From Olleya sediminilitoris (GTDB lineage Bacteria > Bacteroidota > Bacteroidia > Flavobacteriales > Flavobacteriaceae): a stretch of 64,000 bases of DNA. Position 1 is the stretch's first letter. The number at the start of each line of letters is the position of its first letter. The notes under the pieces are model-generated. The model was not told where the DNA came from, searched no databases, and worked only from the letters and a program-made list of their open reading frames with translations. Positions 51,263 to 60,421 of the stretch are shown here, one piece after another. The stretch is taken from contig NZ_JAEMEF010000011.1 in NCBI RefSeq assembly GCF_016785945.1, positions 1 through 64,000 on the forward strand, in the 5' to 3' direction. The translations under genes and the position numbers were made by a program.

Positions 51263-51295
51263 TTTGGTTTAATACCTATACTTAAACTATATTTG
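51263..51295 (+). promoter_or_regulatory. Promoter of the acetyltransferase-lysC operon
   Basis: TTTG (51263-51266) and TATATTTG (51288-51295) are 21 bp apart, a good Bacteroidota pattern, 16 bp before the start at 51312. Confidence 0.65.
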
Positions 51296-51311
51296 ATTAA
51301 ATTAATTTAGT

Positions 51312-51791
51312 ATGGATTACACAATAAGATTAGCACAAAAAAAAGATGTTACTGCAATTTTAGGCTTGATACAAGAGCTTGCAGATTTTGAGAAAGAACC
51401 TAATGCAGTCCTTGTAACTGAAGCAGATTTGTTACAACATGGTTTTGGAGATCAGCCATTATTTACATGTTTTGTTGCAGAAAAAGATGAAAAAGTGGTT
51501 GCTATAGCATTGGTTTATATACGTTTTTCTACCTGGAAAGGTAAAACAGTACATCTTGAAGATCTTATGGTTAATCAAGAACACAGAGGCTCTGGTTTAG
51601 GGACTTTATTATTAAATGAAGTCATTAAATACGGTCATAATCTTGGTGTAAAGCGCATTTGTTGGGAAGTTTTAGATTGGAACGATCCTGCTATTAAATT
51701 TTACGAAAGTAAAGGCGCTACGTTATTAAAAGATTGGTATTTGGTCCAAATGGACGAAGCAAGTATCAATAATTATATCGAAAATATATAA
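51312..51791 (+). CDS. GNAT N-acetyltransferase
   Basis: The 159-residue protein has the GNAT core: HLEDLMVNQEHRGSGLGTLLL near 79 (acetyl-CoA-binding RGxGxG type) and NDPAIKFYESKGA near 133. It resembles diamine or thialysine acetyltransferases, but the substrate is not fixed. Its stop directly precedes the lysC start, so they share an operon. Confidence 0.86.
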   Translation: MDYTIRLAQKKDVTAILGLIQELADFEKEPNAVLVTEADLLQHGFGDQPLFTCFVAEKDEKVVAIALVYIRFSTWKGKTVHLEDLMVNQEHRGSGLGTLLLNEVIKYGHNLGVKRICWEVLDWNDPAIKFYESKGATLLKDWYLVQMDEASINNYIENI

Positions 51792-53042
51792 ATGAAAGTA
51801 TTTAAATTTGGTGGTGCTTCTGTTAAAGATGCTAATGGTGTTAAAAATTTAGTTTCTGTTTTACAGCAAGTCGGTTACAATAATACACTTATAGTCGTTT
51901 CAGCAATGGGTAAAATGACTAATGCTTTAGAAGCGATTATTGGTTGTTATTTTGAAGATAAACCTAAAATTAATGAGACTTTATTAACTGTAGAAGATTT
52001 TCATTATAATATTGCTTTGGAGCTTTTTAAGTCTAAAAACCATTATGTATTTGCACAAATAACATTACTTTTTGACGAGCTAAAAAACTTTTTACATAGT
52101 AATAAATCTCCTGATTATAACTTTGTTTATGATCAAGTGATTGGGTATGGCGAGTTAATTTCTACTACAATCATAAGTCAATATCTAAATCAAGAAGGAT
52201 TAAACAACCAATGGATAGATGTTAGACAACTAATAAAAACTGATGATTATTACAGACGCGCAACAGTTAATTGGGATAATACTCAACAAATAGTAACTCA
52301 GTCTATTGATATCAATACATTAAATATTACTCAAGGCTTTATTGCAAGCGATAAAAATAATTTTACAACTACTTTAGGTCGAGAAGGTAGCGATTATACT
52401 GCAGCTATCTTAGCCTATTGTCTAAATGCAGATAGTGTAACTATCTGGAAAGATGTTCCAGGTGTATTAAATGCAGACCCAAGATATTTTAAAGACACAC
52501 AATTATTGCATTCTATTTCATACACTGAAGCTATTGAGCTAGCTTTTTATGGAGCGTCAGTAATACACCCAAAAACGTTACAACCATTACAGCGTAAAGA
52601 AATCCCGTTATATGTTAAGTCTTTTTTAGAACCATTAAGTCAAGGCACAGTGGTTAATAAAACAGAAGGTATTGTTCCTAAAACACCATGTTTTATTGTT
52701 AAACAAAATCAAGTATTATTATCGTTATCTACCTTAGATTTTTCTTATGTTGTAGAAGATAATATTAGCGAAATTTTTAACCTATTATCGCAGTATAAAA
52801 TGAAAGTGGATGTTATTCAAAACTCAGCAATTAGTTTTTCGGTTTGTTTTGATAATAATTTTAATAATTTAGAGCCACTATTATTGCATTTAAAAGCAAA
52901 GTTTAAAGTGACATGCCATGAAGGTGTAGCACTTTATACTATAAGACATTATGACTCAAAATCTGTAGCTAATTTAGAGCAAGGTAAAACAGTTTTATTA
53001 AAACAAATGTTTCAAGAGACACTACAAATAGTAACTAAATAA
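51792..53042 (+). CDS. lysC: Aspartokinase
   Basis: The 416-residue enzyme phosphorylates aspartate, the first step to lysine, threonine and methionine. Motifs: KFGGASVKDANG at the start, TTLGREGSDYTAAILAY near 195 and VWKDVPGVLNADP-like segment near 218. The C-terminal part (about 300-400) carries the ACT region for feedback control, more diverged than in E. coli. It starts with no gap after the acetyltransferase gene. Confidence 0.92.
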   Translation: MKVFKFGGASVKDANGVKNLVSVLQQVGYNNTLIVVSAMGKMTNALEAIIGCYFEDKPKINETLLTVEDFHYNIALELFKSKNHYVFAQITLLFDELKNFLHSNKSPDYNFVYDQVIGYGELISTTIISQYLNQEGLNNQWIDVRQLIKTDDYYRRATVNWDNTQQIVTQSIDINTLNITQGFIASDKNNFTTTLGREGSDYTAAILAYCLNADSVTIWKDVPGVLNADPRYFKDTQLLHSISYTEAIELAFYGASVIHPKTLQPLQRKEIPLYVKSFLEPLSQGTVVNKTEGIVPKTPCFIVKQNQVLLSLSTLDFSYVVEDNISEIFNLLSQYKMKVDVIQNSAISFSVCFDNNFNNLEPLLLHLKAKFKVTCHEGVALYTIRHYDSKSVANLEQGKTVLLKQMFQETLQIVTK

Positions 53043-53053
53043 ATCTAATGAAT

Positions 53054-53061
53054 TACATTTG
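53054..53061 (+). promoter_or_regulatory. -7 box of the acyltransferase gene
   Basis: TACATTTG matches TAnnTTTG, 25 bp before 53086. No clear -33 box, so this may be weak or internal to the operon. Confidence 0.35.
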
Positions 53062-53085
53062 TACTTTCTAATACGAAAAAAATAA

Positions 53086-54903
53086 ATGGGATTAGTCACA
53101 GCAAAAGAAGTTTCAAAAGCTATAAACCTTAGTAAATATGGGTTTTTAGGGACTTTTGTTGGTTGGTTATTGATGAAGGTTTTAAAGATTTCTACTTTAA
53201 ATAAAATCTATAATCGCAACAAACATTTGTCACATTTGGAGTTTTTAAATGGTATTTTGGACGAATTTCAAATAAAATTTGAAATTCCTGAAGAAGATTT
53301 AAAACGCTTACCAAAAGATGGCGCCTACATTACAGTATCTAACCATCCTTTAGGTGGTATTGATGGTATATTACTTTTAAAATTAATGCTTGAACAAAGA
53401 GAAGATTTTAAAATTATTGCTAATTTTTTATTACATCGTATAGAGCCTATGAAGCCATACATAATGCCTGTTAATCCATTTGAAGACAGGAAAGATGTAA
53501 AATCAAGTATTGCAGGTTTTAAAAGTGCAATCTCACATATAAGAGATGGACATCCTTTAGGGATTTTTCCAGCAGGTGAAGTGTCTACTTACAGAGACGG
53601 TAAATTGGTTGTTGATAAACCTTGGGAAGAAGCAGCCATGAAATTAATACAAAAGGCAAATGTACCTGTTGTACCAATATATTTTCATGCCAAAAACAGT
53701 AAATTATTTTATAAGTTATCTAAAATAAGTGATACGTTTAGAACCGCTAAATTACCATCAGAATTATTAACTCAAAAAAGACGTGTCATTAAAGTCAGAA
53801 TAGGTAAGCCTATATCTGTTAAAGACCAACAAGACCATAAATCACTTTCTGATTTTTCCGAATTTATTCGTAGAAAAACATACATGCTATCTAATACTTT
53901 TCAACCAAAAGAAAAAATTATAGATAGTATTTCGTCTAGTTTAAAATCGCCTAAATCCTCTAAAGCACCTAAACAAATTGTAACTCCTGTAAGTCAAGAA
54001 ACAATGATTGCAGAAGTTGATGCTTTAAGAGACAAAGACTGTAAACTATTAACTAGTAAAAATTATGAAGTATTTTTGGCTACAGCCGAAGACATGCCAA
54101 ACTTATTAAGAGAGATTGGACGTCTAAGAGAAATTACTTTTAGGGCAGTTGGAGAAGGTACAAATGAACCTATTGATTTAGATGAATTTGATAACTATTA
54201 TCATCATTTATTTTTATGGGACAGTGAAGCTCAAGTGCTTGCAGGAGCTTACAGAATGGGTTTAGGTTCTCAAATTTATTCAAAATTTGGTATTAAAGGT
54301 TTTTATTTACAAGACTTATTTGGGTTTGAGCCAGAATTATATAAAATGATGAGTCAATCCATAGAAATGGGTCGTGCTTTTATCATTAAAGAGTACCAAC
54401 AAAAACCGATGCCTTTATTTTTACTTTGGAAAGGTATAGTTCATACAACATTACGTCATCCAGAGCACAAATATCTAATAGGTGGAGTAAGTATTAGTAA
54501 TCAGTTTTCTGAGTTCTCAAAATCTTTAATGATTGAGTTTATGAAATCTCATTATTATGACCCTTACATAGCACAATATGTACATCCTAAAAAAGAGTTT
54601 AAAGTTAAACTTAAGGATGCAGATAAAGATTTTGTTTTTGATGCTACTGAAGCCGATTTAAATAAGTTTGATAAGATTATTGATGAGATAGAACCTGGAG
54701 CTCTTAGACTACCTGTTTTACTTAAAAAATACATCAAGCAAAATGCACGTTTAGTAGCTTTTAATGTGGATCCATTATTTAATAATGCAGTTGATGGATT
54801 AATGTATATCAAAATTGAAGACTTACCAGAAAGTACCGTTAGACCTGTTATGGAAGAGTTTCAAGCAGAACTGGAACGTAAAGTTACTGAACAAAATGAA
54901 TAA
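53086..54903 (+). CDS. Bifunctional acyltransferase, OlsF-like ornithine-lipid synthase
   Basis: The 605-residue protein has a PlsC-type acyltransferase N-terminal half (about 60-265) with the VSNHPLGGIDGILL motif near 85 and FPAGEVSTYRDGK near 163. The C-terminal half is a hemolysin-type GNAT acyltransferase (about 330-520) with LREIGRLREITFRAVGEG near 344 and QDLFGFEPELYKMMSQSIEMGR near 408 (in parts). This fusion order matches OlsF, which makes ornithine or glycine lipids in two acylation steps. The amino-acid substrate is not fixed. The next gene starts inside its last codons. Confidence 0.85.
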   Translation: MGLVTAKEVSKAINLSKYGFLGTFVGWLLMKVLKISTLNKIYNRNKHLSHLEFLNGILDEFQIKFEIPEEDLKRLPKDGAYITVSNHPLGGIDGILLLKLMLEQREDFKIIANFLLHRIEPMKPYIMPVNPFEDRKDVKSSIAGFKSAISHIRDGHPLGIFPAGEVSTYRDGKLVVDKPWEEAAMKLIQKANVPVVPIYFHAKNSKLFYKLSKISDTFRTAKLPSELLTQKRRVIKVRIGKPISVKDQQDHKSLSDFSEFIRRKTYMLSNTFQPKEKIIDSISSSLKSPKSSKAPKQIVTPVSQETMIAEVDALRDKDCKLLTSKNYEVFLATAEDMPNLLREIGRLREITFRAVGEGTNEPIDLDEFDNYYHHLFLWDSEAQVLAGAYRMGLGSQIYSKFGIKGFYLQDLFGFEPELYKMMSQSIEMGRAFIIKEYQQKPMPLFLLWKGIVHTTLRHPEHKYLIGGVSISNQFSEFSKSLMIEFMKSHYYDPYIAQYVHPKKEFKVKLKDADKDFVFDATEADLNKFDKIIDEIEPGALRLPVLLKKYIKQNARLVAFNVDPLFNNAVDGLMYIKIEDLPESTVRPVMEEFQAELERKVTEQNE

Positions 54904-55933
54904 CAAATTAGTAATTTTAATTGCTTTTTTTGTTCATTCAATTGGATTTGCGCAAACCTATTCAGGTACAGTTCTAGATGCAAAAACCAACCAACCTTTA
55001 CCAAGTGTAACTGTTTATTTTGATGGTACTACTATAGGTGTTATTACAGATCTTGATGGTATGTTTAACATAGCTTCTAAACAGACCATAAATGCACCTT
55101 TAGTGATTAGTTACATAGGTTACAAGACTCAAGTTGTAGCTAAGGAAAGTCTTTTAAATAACCCAATAATAAAACTACAGCCACAAACTACAAATTTAGA
55201 TGAGGTTATAGTCACTGATGACGATTGGTCCAGAGAAAAGAAATTAAGGTATTTTAAACGGGAGTTTTTAGGACGATCTATTTATAGTAAGGACTGTAAA
55301 ATTACTAACATTGATAAAATCAGATTTAGGTATAGTAAAGTTGACCAAACAATGTATGCTATGGCTGACGAACCTATAATTATAATAAATAAATACTTAG
55401 GTTATAAAGTTGAATATAACTTAATTGATTTTGAAATTATTTTCGAAATACCAGCTTCTGGTTTTACCTATATTAATAAAGTGCTTTACAGTGGTACAAG
55501 TGTTTTTTCTGAACTCAGTAAGAAGAACATTAAGAAACGTTACATTAAAAACCGAAGTTTTGTTTATAAAACCTCACTACTTTATTTTATGCGAAGCTTA
55601 GCCGATAACTCTCTAAAAGAAAATGGATTTAGGTTATTTAAATGTGAAGATGAAAAGCAATCAAAACCGTTATTTGAAACCACACAATCTGAAGTTTTCA
55701 ACACTAAGATAATTGATATAGATAAAACTCAAGTATCATTTTTAGACACTAAAAAAATAGTTGTAAGTTTTGAGAATTTAGATCAGGCTTTTTTATTGCC
55801 AAATACTACAGATAATGTGTTTTATATAGATAGCTTTGGAATACATTATCCTATTGAAAGTATTTTATTTGGAGGTGCTTTTGGACAGAGTCGTATAGTA
55901 AATATGTTACCTTCAGATTATAATTTAGAGTAG
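54896..55933 (+). CDS. Secreted CarboxypepD_reg-like protein
   Basis: The start is placed at 54896 (MNNKLVILIAFFVHSIGFAQ), overlapping the previous gene by 8 bp; the open frame extends 27 codons further but lacks a signal there. The 345-residue protein has a signal peptide and a carboxypeptidase-regulatory-like beta-sandwich (about 22-105, with TYSGTVLDAKTNQPLPSVTV). The rest (about 125-345) is of unknown fold. Similar proteins are TonB receptor-associated or surface proteins. It does not have a plug or barrel. Confidence 0.8.
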   Translation: MNNKLVILIAFFVHSIGFAQTYSGTVLDAKTNQPLPSVTVYFDGTTIGVITDLDGMFNIASKQTINAPLVISYIGYKTQVVAKESLLNNPIIKLQPQTTNLDEVIVTDDDWSREKKLRYFKREFLGRSIYSKDCKITNIDKIRFRYSKVDQTMYAMADEPIIIINKYLGYKVEYNLIDFEIIFEIPASGFTYINKVLYSGTSVFSELSKKNIKKRYIKNRSFVYKTSLLYFMRSLADNSLKENGFRLFKCEDEKQSKPLFETTQSEVFNTKIIDIDKTQVSFLDTKKIVVSFENLDQAFLLPNTTDNVFYIDSFGIHYPIESILFGGAFGQSRIVNMLPSDYNLE

Positions 55934-56263
55934 TTAAGATTTATTACAATTGATTTGAGTTTTTACAAAAAAGTCATTGACAACTCGTCTGCATTCATTT
56001 AATTGGTCTAAATCAATTGAGTAGAATAAATTTTTACCCTTTACGTTTTGTTTTAATAGGCCTATCTTTCTTATCTCTCCTAAATGCTGAGAAATTGTAG
56101 GTTGTGATAGACCAGTGCTTTTAACTAGTTGATTACAATTGCAATTATTATTTTCGCTAATGTGTTGTATCATTGCTATTCTAGCTGGATGACCTAATAC
56201 TTTAGTGTAATTTGCTACCTGATTTTGCGAATCATTAAAAAGTTGTCTTTTTGAAAATCCCAT
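55934..56263 (-). CDS. ArsR-family regulator
   Basis: The 109-residue winged-helix protein has the HTH segment STGLSQPTISQHLGEIRKIGLL (about 48-69, in parts) and a CNC motif (NNNCNCNQLV, about 38-47) at the position of the ELCxC metal site of ArsR/SmtB. That suggests metal or oxidant sensing. Its target is not apparent; the neighbours are a LEA-like protein and an unrelated convergent gene. The stop abuts the previous gene's stop. Confidence 0.86.
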   Translation of the reverse strand: MGFSKRQLFNDSQNQVANYTKVLGHPARIAMIQHISENNNCNCNQLVKSTGLSQPTISQHLGEIRKIGLLKQNVKGKNLFYSIDLDQLNECRRVVNDFFVKTQINCNKS

Positions 56264-56378
56264 AATTTTAAATACTTATTAGTTTTAAATAAAACGTGAT
56301 ATTGCAATATCACAATGATAAATATAAATAAAAAACTAAAATCAACAAAGACTTCAGTTTTTTATTTGCGTTATCCTC

Positions 56379-56921
56379 TTATTTACTAAACAATCTTTGG
56401 AAAAAGTTCTTAGTTTTTTTAGTAGTTTCTTCAATGACTTCTTTAGCATCATCTGCTAAATCTTCAAGTTTATCTCCAGCTTCATCAGCAAATTTTGAAG
56501 CTTTCTCTTTAGCTTCATCCATTAATTCTTTAGCATCTTCATTTATAAATTCGGTTGCTTTTGCTTTAACCTTATCATAGGTCTCTTTAGCATCTTCAGA
56601 TAATTCGTCTAATTTTTGTCCTGCTTCTTTAGCTATTTTAGATGCTTTTTCTTTGGCATCATCAACAAACTCTTTAGCGTCTTCATTAATAAATTCAGTA
56701 GCTTTTGTCTTTGCCTTTTCAAAGGTTTCTTTAGCTTCAGTTTTAATATCTTCAAATTTAGCTTCTGCTTTATCTAAGACCTCATTAGTTTTGTCTTTTA
56801 CTTCATCTAAAGTTTCTTTTGACGCCTTATTAGCTTCACTAGTTTTGTTGTTTGCTGAGTTTTCTAAATTGTCCGCAGCATTTTTAGCTTGGTTTTCCTG
56901 GTTTTTCAAATCTTCACTCAT
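56379..56921 (-). CDS. LEA-like/apolipoprotein-like amphipathic helical repeat protein
   Basis: The 180-residue protein is nearly all Lys/Glu/Ala/Asp, with 11-residue amphipathic helix periodicity (AKExxxxAKxK type). A 48-residue unit occurs twice in tandem (about 66-113 and 114-161; EAKETFEKAKTKATEFINED, then AKETYDKVKAKATEFINED), about 75 percent identical. Such proteins bind membranes or protect on drying. The C-terminus (FFQRLFSK) may anchor to membrane. No signal peptide. Confidence 0.75.
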   Translation of the reverse strand: MSEDLKNQENQAKNAADNLENSANNKTSEANKASKETLDEVKDKTNEVLDKAEAKFEDIKTEAKETFEKAKTKATEFINEDAKEFVDDAKEKASKIAKEAGQKLDELSEDAKETYDKVKAKATEFINEDAKELMDEAKEKASKFADEAGDKLEDLADDAKEVIEETTKKTKNFFQRLFSK

Positions 56922-56972
56922 AATTGTTAGGTTAGTTCTTGACCACTAATATATTACAATTATAAATATATA

Positions 56973-57359
56973 TTATTGAAAGGCTTTATCTATAGGTTCC
57001 CAAAGTTCTATTTTATTTCCATCGTTGTCTAAAAGCCATCCAAATTTTCCATAACTATACTCTTCAATTTCACCTAAAACCGTAACACCTTCGTCTTTAA
57101 GTGTTGCAATTAATTCAGAGAGGTTTTCAACCCTGTAATTAAACATAAAGTCTTTTTTAGATGGCTCAAAATGTTTTGAATCTTCAGGAAAAGGACTCCA
57201 TTGGGTTGAGCAGTCATTATCTTCTTTATCTTTCCACCAGAACGTTGATCCATAATCATCTGTATTAAAACCTAAATGTTTTTTATACCAATCTTTCGAT
57301 GCTTTTGGGTCTTTTGTTTTAAAAAATAGACCTCCAATTCCTGTGACGCGTTTTTTCAT
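56973..57359 (-). CDS. VOC/glyoxalase-like protein
   Basis: The 128-residue protein is a glyoxalase-fold dioxygenase superfamily member with a GGLFFKTKDPKASKDWYKKHLGF start and a PDGNKIELWEP-type end (DNDGNKIELWEP near 110). Metal-binding residues are in part visible (Glu at IELWE). Substrate unknown. Confidence 0.82.
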   Translation of the reverse strand: MKKRVTGIGGLFFKTKDPKASKDWYKKHLGFNTDDYGSTFWWKDKEDNDCSTQWSPFPEDSKHFEPSKKDFMFNYRVENLSELIATLKDEGVTVLGEIEEYSYGKFGWLLDNDGNKIELWEPIDKAFQ

Positions 57360-57400
57360 TTGTGATAGTTTTAGTTTTGGTTAGTTTAATTATGTTTATT

Positions 57401-57856
57401 CTATTTTTTTATGGCAGCTTCATATAAACTTATCCACTCTTTAACACTCATTTTACCCAATAACTCTTGTATTAAATCATATGGTATATCATCCATTTTT
57501 TTAAATCTGATACAGCTTTTACCCATATCCAATTTGTATTTACAATATTTAGGGTACTGTTCTACAAACCAATCATAAAGTTCTTTTTTTGCATATAGAC
57601 CAGAATGGTACAATGCTATAAAGTTTTTTTGAGAGGCCAAATTTATAAATGGTAATGGCGGAAATGGTTTGCAGTGGTATCCTGCAGGATAAATAGATTT
57701 TGGTACATAATACGCTAACATACTATAACCCATACCAGCCTCTAAACCTTCAGGCATATTCTTAACAATTAAGTTATGCAGTTTTGTTATAGGTGTTTTT
57801 CTATCTTCAGGAAGTTGGCTAATATATTCTTCTGCTGTTTTTGCTTTTGATGTCAT
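57401..57856 (-). CDS. DUF1801 protein
   Basis: The 151-residue protein matches DUF1801: EYISQLPEDRKTPITKLHNLI near 8 (in parts), a YYVPKSIYPAGYHCKPFPPLPFI segment and an ALYHSGLY stretch near 76. Related to small cytosolic iron-binding YdhG-type proteins; function is not known. It stands between the VOC protein and a 2-hydroxyacid dehydrogenase. Confidence 0.8.
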   Translation of the reverse strand: MTSKAKTAEEYISQLPEDRKTPITKLHNLIVKNMPEGLEAGMGYSMLAYYVPKSIYPAGYHCKPFPPLPFINLASQKNFIALYHSGLYAKKELYDWFVEQYPKYCKYKLDMGKSCIRFKKMDDIPYDLIQELLGKMSVKEWISLYEAAIKK

Positions 57857-57869
57857 TTAAATTTGGAAT

Positions 57870-58811
57870 TTAATTAACAAATTGTGCTTTTATTTTGTCC
57901 ACTATGGTTTGTGCTAGTTTAATTTTACTTTCTACAGTCCAACCAGCAACATGTGGTGATAAAATAACTTGATCTGATTGTATTAAATACTTAAAAGCTT
58001 CAGGCATGTTATTATCGCTAAAAAGATTTTCAAAAGATGATTTTTCATACTCTAACACGTCCAAACCTGCACCTAATATTTGTCCAGATTTTAAAGCCGA
58101 CACCAAGTCTTTTGTAACAACACTTTTACCACGTGCAGTATTAATTAACCAAAAGGGTTTTTTAAATGCATTAATAAATGCTGTATCTAGCATGTTAATT
58201 GTTGTTGGATTTTCTGGTGTGTGTAAACTTAAGACATCTGCTTTTTCTTGAAGTTGTGTTAAGCTTACTTGAGTTGCATTTTGATCTTCTTGGTTAGGTT
58301 TTAAATCGTAGCACAAAACATTTACATCAAAACCACGTAACTTTTTAGCAAACGCTTTACCCATATTACCATAACCAATCAAGCCCACTGTTTTTCCGTC
58401 TAATTCTAAACCACGATTAGCTTCGCGCAACCATTTACCAGCTCTAACTTCTTTGTCTGCTTTATTAAGTTTATTAAATAAAGACAACAGCATTGCTAAG
58501 CTATGCTCTCCAACAGCATTTCGATTACCTTCTGGCGCTGCTATTAATGTGATGTTTTTGCTTTGTGCATAATTACAATCAATATTTTCTAATCCTGCAC
58601 CAACACGTCCAATAAATTTTAGGTTTGTTGCTGCATCTATAAAATCTTTATCTATACTAAACCTACTTCTGATAATGAATCCATCATAGTCTTTAATTTT
58701 TTGCTGAATATCTGCTTTAGAAGAGGCGTAATCTTCATGATTAGTAAAGCCTAAATCGTTTAACTGATTAAGTAATAATGGATGATTGGAGTCTATATGA
58801 AGTATTTTCAT
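57870..58811 (-). CDS. D-2-hydroxyacid dehydrogenase
   Basis: The 313-residue NAD-dependent enzyme has the Rossmann motif GLIGYGNMGKAFAKKL near 141, an N-terminal GRVGAGLENID near 87 (SerA-like), and catalytic residues Arg (TARGKS), Glu (LEYEKS) and His (SPHVAGWT). It may be a phosphoglycerate dehydrogenase or another 2-hydroxyacid dehydrogenase; the ACT domain of SerA is absent. Confidence 0.85.
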   Translation of the reverse strand: MKILHIDSNHPLLLNQLNDLGFTNHEDYASSKADIQQKIKDYDGFIIRSRFSIDKDFIDAATNLKFIGRVGAGLENIDCNYAQSKNITLIAAPEGNRNAVGEHSLAMLLSLFNKLNKADKEVRAGKWLREANRGLELDGKTVGLIGYGNMGKAFAKKLRGFDVNVLCYDLKPNQEDQNATQVSLTQLQEKADVLSLHTPENPTTINMLDTAFINAFKKPFWLINTARGKSVVTKDLVSALKSGQILGAGLDVLEYEKSSFENLFSDNNMPEAFKYLIQSDQVILSPHVAGWTVESKIKLAQTIVDKIKAQFVN

Positions 58812-58865
58812 AAATGTAGAGTCGTATTTAATTGTTTGATTTTGATTTAAATGTACGGATTTTAA

Positions 58866-59038
58866 GCGTTAGTGGTAGTAGTGGCATCCTTTTTTGCTTA
58901 CTTTTTTGAAAGTATAATGTTTACTTAAAAGCGTACTTTTAAACAAAAACAGAAGGGTAGCTAGATAGAAGCAAAAAAGATATAACTGATGACACGACGC
59001 TTATTTACTTAGTAAAAAAGTAAATAAGAGTAACGCCC
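58866..59038. repeat. Dispersed element bounded by GCGTTAGT and AGTAACGCC
   Basis: The 232-bp gap upstream of the dehydrogenase gene starts near GCGTTAGTGG and ends AGTAACGCCC. On the minus strand the right end reads GGCGTTACT, the same as the end at 46263. It contains a perfect 11-bp hairpin CTTATTTACTT, 7-nt loop, AAGTAAATAAG (59000-59028) just before the mgtE stop region. Confidence 0.5.
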
Positions 59039-59043
59039 AAATT

Positions 59044-60414
59044 TTAAAATCCTAAAATAGATTTAGCTATTACAAAGTATAGTAATATACCAAATACGTC
59101 ATTACTTGTGGTAATAAAAGGACCTGTTGCTACTGCTGGATCTATGCCTCTTTTATCTAAAAAAATAGGTATAAATGTACCAATTAATGCAGCCATTATT
59201 ATTACAGCAACCAATGCAATGGATATGGTTATTGATATAATATATGGTGTTTTAAAAGCAAAATGTGTAATGGCTATTGCGACTAGGGCTAGCGCTAGAC
59301 CATTGACTAAACCTAGAATAGACTCTTTTAATAAGCGTTTTAAAATGTTGCCATCTATACTATTATTGGCTAGACCTTGAACAACAATTGCAGAGGATTG
59401 TACACCTACATTACCTGCTGTGGCTTGAATTAAAGGGACAAAACTAAGTAGGACTATAAACTCACCCATTGAGCCATTAAAACCCTCAATAATACTTGCA
59501 GCACCTAAACCACCAAACATCCCAATAAATAACCATGGTAATCTTGCTTTGGTAAGTTTTATAATACTATCATCTGCCTCTACATCTTGAGATATACCAG
59601 CAGCCATTTGGTAATCTTTATCTGCTTCTTCACGAATTACATCGACGATGTCATCAATAGTAATACGTCCTAAAAGTGTTTTGTTTTGGTCTACAACAGG
59701 TATGGCTTCTAGGTCATATTTTTGCATGACTTTTGCGACTTCTTCTGCATCTTCGTCTACATAAACATAGTCTACGTTTGAGTTAGAGAGTTCGGCTATT
59801 TTTTGTTCGCTTTTTGCGGTAAGTAAATCTTTTAAAGATAAACGACCAAGTAGTTTTTCTTGCTTATCTACTACGTAAATGGAATGTACACGACTGACGT
59901 GTTGTGCTTGACCACGTATGCGACGTAAACATCCAGCAACTGTCCAAGTTTCATAAACTTTAACAAGCTCTTTAGCCATAAGTCCTCCAGCTGTATCTTC
60001 ATCATAGGCTAAAAGCTCTTGGATTTCGGCTTTATGCTCTTGGTCTTCTATTTGTGATATTACTTCTGCTTGACGAGACTCTGGTAGCTCTGCAATAATA
60101 TCTGCAGCATCATCTGTGTCAAGTTCTTCAATTTCTTCTGCAATTTCTTTAGCAGAAAGATTTTTAAGCACTTTTTCTCGGTTATCCTCATCTAATTCCA
60201 TTAAGACATCAGACGTGGTTTCAGAATCCAAGAGTTTGATAACATACATAGCGTCATCTAGATTAACTTCATCTAAGATTTCTGCAATATCTGCGTAATG
60301 AAACTCTTCTAAAACTTTACGTAATGCTTTATCGTCTTGTTGCTCGATAAGCAATTCTACTTGTTCTATAAGTGCATCTGTAAGCTGAAACTGTATGTTT
60401 TTATTGTCTTCCAC
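59044..60414 (-). CDS. mgtE: Magnesium transporter MgtE
   Basis: The 456-residue protein has an N-terminal MgtE_N helical domain (about 10-125) with many Asp/Glu residues, two CBS domains (about 135-260) that sense Mg2+, and five membrane helices (about 282-455). Motifs PLIQATAGNVGVQSSAIVVQGL near 325 (in parts) and DPAVATGPFITTSNDVFG near 426 form the channel. Its start lies 7 bp after the rsmA stop on the same strand. Confidence 0.94.
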   Translation of the reverse strand: MEDNKNIQFQLTDALIEQVELLIEQQDDKALRKVLEEFHYADIAEILDEVNLDDAMYVIKLLDSETTSDVLMELDEDNREKVLKNLSAKEIAEEIEELDTDDAADIIAELPESRQAEVISQIEDQEHKAEIQELLAYDEDTAGGLMAKELVKVYETWTVAGCLRRIRGQAQHVSRVHSIYVVDKQEKLLGRLSLKDLLTAKSEQKIAELSNSNVDYVYVDEDAEEVAKVMQKYDLEAIPVVDQNKTLLGRITIDDIVDVIREEADKDYQMAAGISQDVEADDSIIKLTKARLPWLFIGMFGGLGAASIIEGFNGSMGEFIVLLSFVPLIQATAGNVGVQSSAIVVQGLANNSIDGNILKRLLKESILGLVNGLALALVAIAITHFAFKTPYIISITISIALVAVIIMAALIGTFIPIFLDKRGIDPAVATGPFITTSNDVFGILLYFVIAKSILGF

Positions 60415-60421
60415 TAATGCT

